Positions 11,391 through 22,041 of a DNA stretch of 64,000 bases are shown in pieces; within the stretch, counting starts at the first letter, position 1; the number at the start of each line of letters is the position of its first letter. The position numbers were made by a program, and so were the translations under genes. This DNA comes from Marthasterias glacialis (taxonomy: Eukaryota; Echinodermata; Asteroidea; Forcipulatida; Asteriidae), in assembly GCA_911728455.2 (NCBI GenBank), contig OU452226.1:13657938-13721937 (forward strand), written 5' to 3'. The notes under the pieces were generated by a model. It was not told the origin of the DNA. It worked only from the letters and a program-made list of their open reading frames with translations, and made no database searches.

Positions 11391-11550
11391 TATAATTTGG
11401 GACTTTGGAACGCCAGGAGTGGCAGGAGACTTACCGGGTAAAATCCCATTGTTTACGTAGTTCTGAACATGCGCCCACTTCAGAGAACAATGGAGTTAAC
11501 TGGGAAGTCTGCTGCCACCTAGGGTCATCAAAAATATCCCATTGTTGTCC
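11391..11550. mobile_element. Fold-back MITE, family D copy 1
   Basis: GTGGCAGGAGACTTACCGGG on the left is matched by the inverted GGGAAGTCTGCTGCCACCT on the right. The same inverted ends occur at 46901-47037 with different interior bases. Overlapping open frames on both strands reflect this symmetry and are not genes. Confidence 0.7.
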
Positions 11551-12832
11551 AGCTACTTGTTCAGACATGCACAACCCACCTTGTTTGGAATACATTATTA
11601 AAGTGTTTTCAGTTTTGGTTGTTGCTCCTCGTAACATTTAGATGATTTACTTTATTTTAAAGGCCTTCATCATCACTCGTCTTTTTCATGCTCACTTTGT
11701 ACTCATTTTGTACAATAATGAATGCAGATGCTTGTGTGACCAGAGTATGTTATAAATTCTCAACTAGGTTACATTTTTTTTATTTTTTTTTATTTTAGAT
11801 TGGACAAAGGTAGTCTTGATAAACATATATTAAAGAGAAGCTCCAAGGTCAAATTCAGTTTTATGATGTACTCATGTTTCAAAAGATAGAGTTCTTATGC
11901 AAGTGGAAAAAGAAAATTACAAGCCTTTAACTGCACGTTAAAAATGGTGTAAAATTTCACTTCATTTTATACTCTTTCAGAGCAAAATTTGAAACATGAG
12001 GTCATTGGATATCAACAACAACTGGGTCTGTACATTCCCAAGGAGGAGTTTTTCTTAATTTAAAAGGTCAAATTCAACGCCATTTTGATTGCATATCATG
12101 GAAAGTCAGTAAAGAACCGAAATGTCCACTTGCACAAACGTTCAGACCCATGTATTTGAAATGTGACATTATTGGATGTTTCTGGATGTTGACAAATTGC
12201 ACACCGGAAGGGTGTCAATAGTATTTCACACCGTTTTAACGTGAGGGTTAGAGACTTACAATTTTCTTTCCATTATCATAAAGAACTCTATATGTTGGGA
12301 AATGAGTACATCACAAAATTGAACTTGACCTTGGAGCCAGTCTTTAAGTTATCAGGGGCGGATCCAGGATTTTCCAAAATGGGGGGGGGGGGGGGCGTGA
12401 AATTTACCGATCAAGCAGCAAATGATGATTGAAAGCAAGTTGTGGTGACTGCAAGTGCATAGCACAAAGCCCTAACAGCGTGAACATTGTAGTATAATGT
12501 CGAAAGATTATTTCTCATTGCAAGTGGGCGGGATGATATCTTGATATTTTTTTTTCAGAAGGAAAAATAGGGGGGGTGCGCCCCTCACGCCGCCCCCTCC
12601 CCCCCCCCCCACAGATGTTAATATTTTATTGGTTTATGAAGTAATAAGAAGCCTCGTATTAGTTAATTTTCATTTGTTTATCTCTTGAGTAATAGGTGAT
12701 TACTGGTCTGAGTAGCAAGGGACCTCATAATTGTTAGTGAATTTTAATTCATTTATTTCTTGAGCAATAGGTGTGATGATTATTATTTTACTAAACTATA
12801 TTGATTACTTTTATATCGCGACAGAACAATCA

Positions 12833-13273
12833 TTTAAAAGGGTGTGCACAACATTGGAAGGATTGAAGGGGGAAAAAGTTGACAAATTTGCACATAATAA
12901 TAATAATAACAATCAGTTTTTATATAGCGCTTTATCACAGCCCGAAGGGCATCTCAAAGCGCTTCTGACATAGGCCTACCTTACATGGTAGGAAGATGGT
13001 CATGGTGGGAAAACTTCCCTTGAAATATGTTCTCCTGAAATGTTATAGTTTTTGAGAAATGAGTCAAACAATTAGGGTTTTAAACTTGCGAGGCCAAAGC
13101 TCAATGTTCTAAAAACAGTGACAACATACGAGGTTATTTCCACTATGTTCTCGTGACTCCAATGACCAATTGAGCCTAGATATTCACAGGTGTATTATTT
13201 TGTATGTTGAATCACATAAAGTGCGGATACTGGACTTTGACAGTTACCAATGTTACACATGTGCTTTTGAAAA
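12833..13273 (+). mobile_element. TTAA-type MITE, family B, interrupted by a SINE tail
   Basis: Family B blocks run from the GTGCACAACATTGGAAGGAT end to ACATGTGCTTTTGA. The copy is split by a SINE 3' fragment at 12894-12970, so the SINE arrived later than the MITE. Confidence 0.65.
12894..12970 (-). mobile_element. SINE 3' fragment
   Basis: On the minus strand this reads GCGCTTTGAGATGCCCTTCG, then AAGCGCTATATAAA, then a TTA-repeat tail. This is the 3' tail type shared with the SINE at 18811-19140. The tRNA head is missing, as expected of 5' truncation during retroposition. Confidence 0.65.
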
Positions 13274-14036
13274 AAAAAGAACACTAATGGTGTTTACAAT
13301 TATTCATAACTATAATTTTTAAATGATTTATACACTTTAATGCCAAGTTCATGAGTTTTATGCTTCATAGCCGATATTATTTTCAATTACAGATATGATG
13401 AAAAGGATGTAGAATTTCAACTCGCGTTATATTTCCTGTAAAAAGTGAAAGGTTCTGAAAGTTTGAGACAGATCAAAGTTCCATTCAGTTAATTGTGTTT
13501 TCCATTTTGAATCTATAAAACCGTTTCCCCCCCCCCCCCTTGATCATTTGTATAGATACAGTTGATATAACTACAACCATTGTGTTTTATTTTTTCAGGT
13601 AATCATTAACTAAATACTTAAGTTGAATATTAAACACTATTTTGAACCATCGACGGTTTTTCCCACCAGCTATATATTTTATGACAAACTAATATCCACT
13701 CCGTGTTTAATTGAAATAGTACCAATAAATTATATTTTGTGAGTTTTCAATCAAGACTTTGAGTTGTTTTTTTTTCTCTTTTTACTTTGAGTGCACACTT
13801 TTTTTGAGTTTGGCTAAATTAACATAGAACTCTCATATGTTTTCGAAAAGCCAAATTGAAGTTTTGTTTTGCATGTCCTTGTTACTAAATGTGTTGAGCA
13901 GTACGTTCCTTTAAAAGTTCACATTTCTCTTTATTTCTTTATCGATACAGAGTCGCCTTAACAAGAGCCAAAAATAAAAGATGTCAACACAGAGGAACAA
14001 GTTTCACAAGTTCGAGCAGCTTGGCCACAGTCTTAA

Positions 14037-14386
14037 GGATGTGCGCAACATTGGGAGGATTGACAAATATAAATGTTCACAGACTCGCACAAAAATTACA
14101 CGGTATAAAGATGGTCATTGTGGGAAAACTTCCATTGAAACATATCTGCCTGAAATTCTATAGTTTTTGAGAAATGAGTAAAACAATCAGCTTTGATCTC
14201 ACGAGTCCAAAACCTGATGTTTGACAACGGTAAAAACACAACAGGTTTTTTATTATCGTGTAAATACCATGACCGATTAAGCTTAAATTATCACAGGTTC
14301 GTGATTTAATGTATATCTGGGTCATGCGAAGTGCGGATACTGGTCTTTGACAATTAACCAATATTGTCCACGTGTGCTTTAAAATC
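14037..14386 (+). mobile_element. TTAA-type MITE, family B copy
   Basis: The left end TGTGCGCAACATTGGGAGG and right end CCAATATTGTCCACGTGTGC are imperfect inverted repeats, preceded by TTAAG and followed by TTTAAA. The internal blocks TATAGTTTTTGAGAAATGAG and GTGCGGATACTGGTCTTTGA are diagnostic of the family. Confidence 0.7.
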
Positions 14387-14399
14387 ATTCTTGATAATC

Positions 14400-14776
14400 T
14401 CTTACCGTTAGAGACTCTATACAGGATTGGCAGGATCAAAAACATTATTGTTTAGTTTCAGTCTGAAAGCTTACTGTTTGTGAAGTCAATACCGGAACCA
14501 ACTTTTCTGTGAAATATTTCCCTCTGAAATGCTGTCATATTCGAGAAAACTGTGCCTGGAAACATTTTTTCAAAATTAACAGCTGATATCGGTTGTAACA
14601 ATCGAAATTAAGGACAGTGTGTTTACAAGCTGAAAAGTGTGCACGGTTTTTCATTTTCTCCTGACTCAGACGACGGATTGAGCCAAAATGTTCACAGTTT
14701 TTTTTTCATGTATATATTGAATCAAAGTAAGAACACTATCAGCTTTACCAATCCTGTATTAGTGCCTTTAAATACA
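14400..14776 (+). mobile_element. Second, diverged family B copy in tandem
   Basis: A more decayed copy in the same orientation follows the previous one (blocks CTGAAATGCTGTCATATTCGAG, shortened to its core CTGAAATGCTG, then GACGGATTGAGCC, then TGCCTTTAAA). Two copies side by side suggest either insertion at a neighbouring TTAA or a composite element. Confidence 0.5.
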
Positions 14777-14959
14777 TCATTGAAGGCAAATCTTTTTGGA
14801 TAATCTATCCGTGTTGATGAAACTGGGGACAAATCATTCTTGATCATCTCTAATCCCAGTTGCAATTAACGGAAGCGGATCTGTCATGATAATTTCCAAC
14901 CCTGAACTCCAAACCATCAGATCTAATGTGCATGTATATTTTACTATCAGACAAAGAAC
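14740..14959 (+). repeat. Inverted long-distance match to 34399-34600
   Basis: The segment (CATCATTGAAGGCAAATC, CTGGGGACAAATCATTCTTG, TACTATCAGACAAAGAAC) is the reverse complement of 34399-34600. Both copies adjoin a family B MITE, so the repeat unit may be larger than the MITE alone. Confidence 0.65.
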
Positions 14960-15106
14960 TGTGCTTTAAGGATGACGAGGAGGTTTGTAGCAAAATGGGA
15001 GAGAGAAAGAGCGTGGCAATGAATCAACAGAAAAAGGGAGCGCAATCCTAGTGAATAAAAGGAACCTCGAGTTTTATGGGGTAATGGTTGGTGTAGTTTT
15101 ACACAT

Positions 15107-15270
15107 GTAAAACTTGCAATTCTCGCTGACCGTATTCTTGCAGTCTCTTCTTGAAAAACCAAATGATTTCATTGTAGTGATGGGGAAAAAAATCATTTGT
15201 CACAGAACTAATATTTATTAAAACTGGTAAAACTTGAAATTCTAGCTGACCGTATTCCTGCAAGGTCTAT
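15107..15270 (+). repeat. Pair of direct ~42-bp repeats
   Basis: GTAAAACTTG-AATTCT-GCTGACCGTATTC-TGCA occurs at about 15107-15143 and again at about 15228-15263 with few mismatches, about 120 bp apart. No other sign of a transposon is seen. Confidence 0.65.
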
Positions 15271-16437
15271 TCTGATTCAATTGACTCATTCGTTTGTTAA
15301 TGATGATGCGCTTCAACTTGCGAAATTATACTGACAGCTTCTTATAATATTTGTATTCTACGATCTAATTGAGACAGTTGAACTTTTAGATTTTGTAATT
15401 CTGCATCTTGATGAAACTTTGCTTTAATGATCCACTCCTTGAGAGGTCACAAAGCCAACCTAATATCTGGCCCTGATACACGTTGAGATTAATTCATTTC
15501 CACTCGGGTACAAAGTGATAAATAGCTGAGCGTTCCGTGCTAACACGGTCACCCAATTAATAGCTTTGCTCACTCCCCACGGTTTCATACACAACGACGC
15601 CGTGGCCTGATCCAAATACATCACCTTGTATAAAAGCAGAAGACGGCGACCAAATTGTGACAAATTGAATCATTGTTGGGGTTGAGCTATAAAGTGTGCA
15701 TTGATTCATGATGGTGATTGTATTTCTGAAGAGAAATGATGATGTTCCTGTCATGAATTAGGAAGGGGTGTGGGATAATCTGATATCGAGGGCAGAACGT
15801 CAACTCGGTTATGCCTTATGGATGATGATGATAACGTTAGCACCAATGCAATAATAAGCTAGTGTAGATTGATAAGCACTTAAAGCATTCATCATTGTGG
15901 TATACTCCATTAATACACAAACTACATACAGTGTTTTATGGCTAGTGCCTTAATTGGAGGAAGATTTGTACAAATTTATTTATGCTTTTTGGAGGGTACT
16001 TGGAATTTCATTTGACCATCATTGTGTGCAATGCACACACTTGTATAAAAGCTCAAACTTTAATAAGGTCAACTTCAAGAACCTCAAAATGCTACATTTA
16101 TTTTTACATTTTGTTTGATGGACATTCAAAATCAAGCCCCAAATCAAGTTATTGGTGGGACAACCGAGTACATTTCCCACTTTCGAGGACCTATACACCC
16201 CTGGCCCCCTTTTTTTTTTTTTGGGGGGGGCTTTCTTCCTTTTGAATCATGTGAACAAATCATGGTCGGGAGGTAATCCTATCCTTTTTGTTTTGTTTTG
16301 TTGTTGTTGTTGGTTTTTCTGGGTTTTTTTCTTCTTTTTCTTTTCTCTCTCCCTCTCTCTCTCTCTCGTTTAGTCTTTTTGCTTGATTATCCTTACATGA
16401 AAAAAAAAAATGTGTCCGAGGTGTATCATTATTTTGG

Positions 16438-16836
16438 GCGGATTGTCGAGCGGCCAAGCGCACTGGACTCCAGCTCTGGTGTTCTGATCAGCAGAGTGTG
16501 GGTTCGAGTCCCGGTCTTGACACTAGTGTCCTTAAGAAAGACACTTGACCATTATTGCTCTGTCCTTCAGATGGGACGTAAAAGCCGTTGGTCCCATGTG
16601 TTGTGTAATGCACGTAAAAGAACCCAGTTACACCTATCGCTACAAGAAGGGGTTTGCCCCGCTGTTTCTGGCAGTGGCTGCTGAATCCGCCACAGCACCT
16701 TGTAAACCCTTATAAGGTGCTACATAAATGGGTCTCATAATTCAAAAACAACAAAAACATGACTTAAAAAAGATATAATAAGCGCCTTGAGTACCTAATT
16801 GTCGGTGGATACGTGCACTATATAAGACTCCAGTTA
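16438..16836 (+). mobile_element. tRNA-derived SINE, family B copy 2, near full length
   Basis: The head has an A-box-like TTGTCGAGCGGCC (about 16443) and a perfect B box GGTTCGAGTCCC (16501-16512). The body matches 2831-3192, and the tail reads AGCGCCTTGAGTA then GCACTATATAAGACTCC. This is the most complete SINE of its type in the window. Confidence 0.85.
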
Positions 16837-18810
16837 TTATTTAGTATAAACTTTGTTGGGTGATCCAAGACCCTTCCACTCCTCACAGATCCCACCAGAG
16901 CCTTTCCTGGCCCCCCATCCTCTCAGTGTAAGGATTAAAACAGGCAGTACTACACTCTCGTGATAAATTTACATCCTTGCAAGGCAATTAGTTGCTGGTT
17001 TGCACTCTGTCTTTAAGTGTCTGAGAGCACAGAGACAGATTCAGATGTTCCGGGGGAGATGGAAGAAAAAGCTCAATCAAAGCCGTCTTCCAAAAAGATT
17101 CAACTAAAACCATGCGCCATTCACATCCGTAATTCTACTTCAATTATTAAAGACGTATCGCATACTTATGTATTGCTTAAGATAGGCTTCCCTTTTCAGC
17201 GTAGTTTTTTTTCTCTCTTCTTGTTGTCATCCTTCTATAAACCACAGGACTTAAAACTTGACCTACTTTTTAGATAATGAACACATATTGTTATAGATTC
17301 ATATAAGGTAAGTCTCACTTATGTGCATTCTTGGTTTAGAGTCGGGGAGGGGTATAGGACGAAATTAAAAGAGACAACTAAATATTGAATGAACTCTTAA
17401 AATCCATTGGTGCACTATATTCAATAATGCACTCTTCGAAAAACCAATAATGTTCCATCGCTTTAAGCTTGTGGCCTGAACACTAGAGGATTGGAACAAG
17501 TTTAATCTGACAAAACCAATTCCATCATGTCTCACGAAACTACAAAATTAAACGTACTTTTCCTATGGCCAGTGTTGTACCGTATAATGGAGGAAAGGAA
17601 AAGTTGTACTATCACCTTCAAGGGTGTGTGAGGAGTGTAGTTGATGTACTCTTCGAATAAAAAAAAACTAAATACATTTTTAAAAGTGCTATCCCTGTTC
17701 ACGGTGTGCTTCGTGGAAATTAGAACGAATGTACTCTTGCAGTGGGTATATGTATCGCCCCTTTAAGATCACCAGAAGTTGGCTACTTGCTTGTCCATTT
17801 GTCACGTACTTCTCCCCATCCGTCCCTCTCCCTCTCTCCCTCTCTCTCAAGCCACACGATGACTGTTACAATTACACTGTCCATATGTTAACTCATCCCA
17901 CGTATAGGTGATCCATTTAGTGCATTTAATTTGTGATGGGGAGAGGCATTTGATGGTTGGGGATCTATGTTGGGATGTCGTTGTACTTTGGGTACCTGAA
18001 TTGGTCGTGATAGAATCAACTGTGCCAAGCTTTAAAGATACGGTCGTCTTAGAAAAAAGGCTTATGGGAATAACAAACACCACTAATGGAGTATGAGACA
18101 GCTTCATCATAGCGCACATCTTTTTTTTTTTTTTTTCCATTAAAATAACTGTAACAACATCGAGGCTATAGAAGGGACGTGGTCTGAGTAAATGTTTACC
18201 GTATCAGAGTTGATGATTTATACTTGCATTCATACGACAAACATAACGACTATATAGTTAGGTATTTAATATAACTTTGTTAGGCCTATGCTTCAAACAG
18301 AAACAACCTTAAAGGTGCACTTCATTATATTTTAAAGGGACGTCCTTTATTCGGGTTATGTGTAAAGGACTAAGTAGTAGGCCTATTTGTCTTTTAATGT
18401 CTCGTTTTGACCGTCTTTTGAAATTATGACCGTGTCCAAAGTGACGACCTCGGAAATGGCTCTGGCCGTATCGCCGAAAAGGCCGTTGTCGCCTGCAGCC
18501 GTAGCCTTGGTTTGGATACGGCCTTCCTTTCAAAGGTATCTGCATATTTGTATACCTTTTTAAGAAAGTCAAGAACGGCCGACAAAAGTTATATCCAAAA
18601 TCTCCAACACGGCTTGCGGTTCTGAACTTGATGTTGACGTAAGAAAGAGTCTGGAGATAGATTCATTTAACCAAAAAGTATAGACGTAAATTCCGATTTC
18701 GTTGGTATCACGAACCTATAAGCCCAATGAGGTGAATCATCCGTACCAGTTAAAATTGCAGACAGTCATTTTAACGTGCGCATATAGTTGTATGATTTTA
18801 CTTTTAGTAA

Positions 18811-19140
18811 TAACAAGTTCTTATATAGCGCATTTCACAATAACACCTTAATGCGCTTTACAACAGTGCCCTGGTCATTGGGCCAATAACATTCCTGTAA
18901 TCTTTCTCGGCTCCCTGGGGAGTACACAGCCCGGAGCTGCTTTGGAGCTCCGGTGGCTTTCTCAAACACAATGTCAACCTCTACCCTCACAGGTACCCAT
19001 TTATGCCCCTGGGTGAAGAGAAGCAATTTATAGTACAGCATCTTGCTCAAGGACACAAGTGTCACGGCCGGGATTCGAACCTATGTTTTGACCACCTGAA
19101 CTTGAGTCCGGTGCACTAGACTGCTCAACCACGACACGCT
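18811..19140 (-). mobile_element. tRNA-derived SINE, full length, minus strand
   Basis: On the minus strand the A box TGGTTGAGCAG (plus 19121-19131) and perfect B box GGTTCGAATCC (plus 19071-19081) are followed by GACACTTGTGTCCTTGAGCA. That block is shared with the family B SINEs. The tail is GCGCTATATAAGAACTTG. The body differs from family B, so it is a separate subfamily with the same promoter head. Confidence 0.85.
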
Positions 19141-20325
19141 ACGTAATGATATTGATGCATTGTCACCTTCATGTGAATTTGTTTTTATTAAACACATTAT
19201 ATAGAGCTGTTATTTCAAGATAATGTATTCGCTCTGACCTAGAATGGTCCTTTAAACTTTAAGTAGTAACAAAACAAAAACAGAGCCCCCCTCCCTTAGA
19301 GACAAAATCTGATTAAGACGAATTTGGATGTCTTAACTCTCAACCGTTCTGTCTGTATAAACGAGGCTGACGAAACGGGATGCTACTCGTTCCGGTAAAT
19401 AGCGATGGTAGATTGCTACGAATCAATCAGTGTCACCTCCACCCCTTCACCAGCCGGAACATTGCCTACAATCATTGCCTATGGCACCCCTCAAGAGGCC
19501 CTTTACTTTTTACCCCCCCCCCTTTTTTTTTTAAACGAAGCAGTGTCATAATAGTAGTATAAGTTTTCATCATATTATATCGACTAACATCAAACCATAC
19601 CATCATTATGCAACACTATCCAAATGACACAAGAAACACATTGCCCTGAATTCAGTGCCATAAACATGCCCCCCCCCCCAAAAAAAAAAAATAAATAAAT
19701 AAATAAATAAATAAAATAAAAATGATGTCTCCCCCTCCCGTGCCAGCCCCCGCCCCCAATTACCAAAATAAAATGATACATTTTAGATTAGAGCCTATAT
19801 ATTTAGCTTAGAACTCAATGTTTCAACTTAGTTTCCTGTTCGTTTTTACCTCTATACGCTTATCCGATAAAAAAATAGTAAACGGAATAACAAGAGTGCC
19901 GAAAAGAGGCAAACGCAACCTACAGTTTTAGATAAGCCAGAGGTGCCCCTGGGAAACATTGTGCACCACTTTGTCCCGTTAAAAACTGACCTTATTTTTA
20001 CCAATGCCTGAATTTCTTTTTGAACTGGCAAGAGCAAGATCTTGCGTCTTTAAAAGACATGGTGTTTGTAACAATGTTTGTGGTCCAGCTTGACTTGCTG
20101 AAAAGCGCCTGCCTCGGTAGAATTCGAGATTCAATTTGGGGGCATTTTGAGTCATGATGGTGTATTTTCCCAGCAGTCAGGGAGCGGGAAATTGAAGACA
20201 ACAAAGTTACAGCTTTTGTAACCCTGGAATAAAAAAAAACGCTTTATTGAACTGACACAGGATTGAAGCTGCACGTTCAGTGCTTTTGTCGAATGTCAAC
20301 AAGTTTTTAGTTCAAGTATAAAGGT

Positions 20326-20436
20326 AAGGTTTGCGGTAACACATTGATTGTACATTGGTGGTTCTGAAAGAACCGACGGTGAAACAACTCGACGTTTCGA
20401 TCAGTATGCTCTGATGGTCTTCATGAGAGATTTCAG
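20326..20436 (-). mobile_element. Fragment related to the histone-stem-loop fold-back element
   Basis: On the minus strand the order is a CTGATCGAAACGTCGAG block, then the hairpin GGTTCTTTCAGAACC (plus 20360-20374) followed by ACCA, then a degenerate terminal GTACA/TTGCGG block. Order and wording parallel each arm of 52947-53190. The hairpin is one base shorter in its loop than a canonical histone stem-loop. A second arm is not evident. Confidence 0.55.
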
Positions 20437-20864
20437 ATACAGATTTAGGCTAGGTCCACCATGTGAGATCATGAAATGCATATTGCGGTTCGTAGCTTGA
20501 TACGTGCATTTATGTATTAAAACACACTTGATTACTAAGTATTTTATGGTGTGTGTTAGTTTGTTGTGGGGGAAAAACATATATTTTGTTTAATAATCTA
20601 GACCCACAGCTTAACGCACTAATCAGATGATCCCCCAAAATCCACAACAACACTCTGCATGGTGGACATGACTGTGTATTAACATTAAAAACCAAGCCAC
20701 TATCAAACTAAGTTCCATGACCTATAATTTCATAGAAAATCATAATTCAAATCTCATCAGTTGACCAAATAGCGAAAATCCAAGTTGAACTTAAAAGTCC
20801 TAGTTGAACTGCCCGCTTATCAGGACAAAAAAAAAACCTTTTCCGATTTCGTCGCCACCGCGGC

Positions 20865-21170
20865 TCATCCAGGCTGGGGCAGAGCGCCGCTCTCCGGCCT
20901 CAGGGGGCCCTGAGAGAGCCCGATGAATATTTTTCTAGCCTTCTCGGGCTTCCACGGGGCGGAAAAGGAAAGCTCCGGCGGTTCCTCTCCTACCATAATC
21001 ATAGATCTCTGATAAGTCGGAGGAGTTCCTTCAGAAGACGGGTCCTGACCGTCGGGCGTCGTTATAAACAGATGATGATGTTTGCACACATAAATGACCA
21101 GCATGATCCCCCTGCAAAACACGAGGGGCTCCCGGTGCCAGATAGATACAGACGGCGCGGCTGCACCCAT
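20865..21170 (-). other. GC-rich minus-strand open frame, possible exon
   Basis: About 101 codons run from ATG (plus 21170) to TGA near 20862-20864, in a conspicuously GC-rich patch within AT-rich DNA. The frame has a hydrophobic stretch (LVFCRGIMLVIYV) and then a proline- and glutamate-rich polar part. I recognise no family. A possible acceptor (TTTTGCAG before GGGGATC) lies inside the frame. It could be an exon of an unannotated minus-strand gene, a retroposed relic, or a GC-rich regulatory patch. Confidence 0.25.
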
Positions 21171-21697
21171 TTGAAACCCTCCTGTACCGAAGGCCTATAA
21201 ACACTTGGTGATAATACTGACAATCAAAATCATCGGAATAAAGCTTTGCAATGAAGTCCTTCCGCTGCAGCTTCACTTAGAGATTGTAAAAAGTCGGATC
21301 TGTGGTTCTCAAATATAAAACAAAATGTTCTGATGTAGAGAAAGAACCATAAAGGAAGGATCACTTTCGCTATGATCTGACAAGTACTCGAGTTACAATC
21401 ATCTTGAAATAATATGATTTGACAAAGAAAATACGAAAACAAAACTGTTTATAAAACAATCTAAACATTTTGCTTATCAGAGCAGGAAAAATGTTAATGG
21501 AAAGAATTCAAATACAACGTTGTTGCCACTGGTGTAATGGCTATGAAGAGAATATCTGATAAGTTAGACTATAGTCTATAAGCTATGTCAGTTGAACGAA
21601 CAATTATGCATACTATTACTCAATTATTATTGCATCTGATGAAGTATAGTTGTATTGTTACTACGAAAGCTCGTGCAGTTTTTTGTTTCAATCAGTC

Positions 21698-22041
21698 TTA
21701 AAGCCCCAGCTCAACATTGGTAAGAAGATTTACATATACCTTACATGGTATAAAGATAATGATGGTAGAAAACATTCCTTGAAACATTTCTGCCTGAACT
21801 GTTATCGTTTTTGAATAGTAAATGACATAAGATCCAAAATTAGTTTTCGTCTCAGTGAGATGAAAACTCTGCCTATATGAATGCGTTCAAAAATGCTGAA
21901 TGCATTTTTACCGTTTTCTCGCAAATGAAACAACGAAATGAGCCGATATTTTCACAGGTTGGTTTTATTACAAATATCTTGATTTGTGCAAAGAATTGAA
22001 GCCTTTACAGTCAGTTGTCCAATGTTGAGCTGGGGCTTTAA
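21698..22041. mobile_element. TTAA-flanked MITE (piggyBac-like), family A, full length
   Basis: The 336-bp element 21702-22037 has perfect ends AGCCCCAGCTCAACATTGG and its inverted partner CCAATGTTGAGCTGGGGCT between TTAA at 21698-21701 and TTAA at 22038-22041. It is inverted relative to copy 435-794. Its interior shares TTACATGGTATAAAGAT with family B, linking the two families. Confidence 0.88.

Noticed and set aside
17017..17277. Open frame with an acidic, Ser/Lys-rich start (SESTETDSDVPGEMEEK)
   Set aside because: The first 35 codons look protein-like, but the rest turns into hydrophobic low-complexity sequence and no clear splice sites are seen.
18309..18572. Arg/Gly/His-rich minus-strand frame in a GC-rich island
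   Set aside because: More than one minus-strand frame is open over 18400-18545, so the openness follows from GC composition. No family is recognisable; at most a relic.
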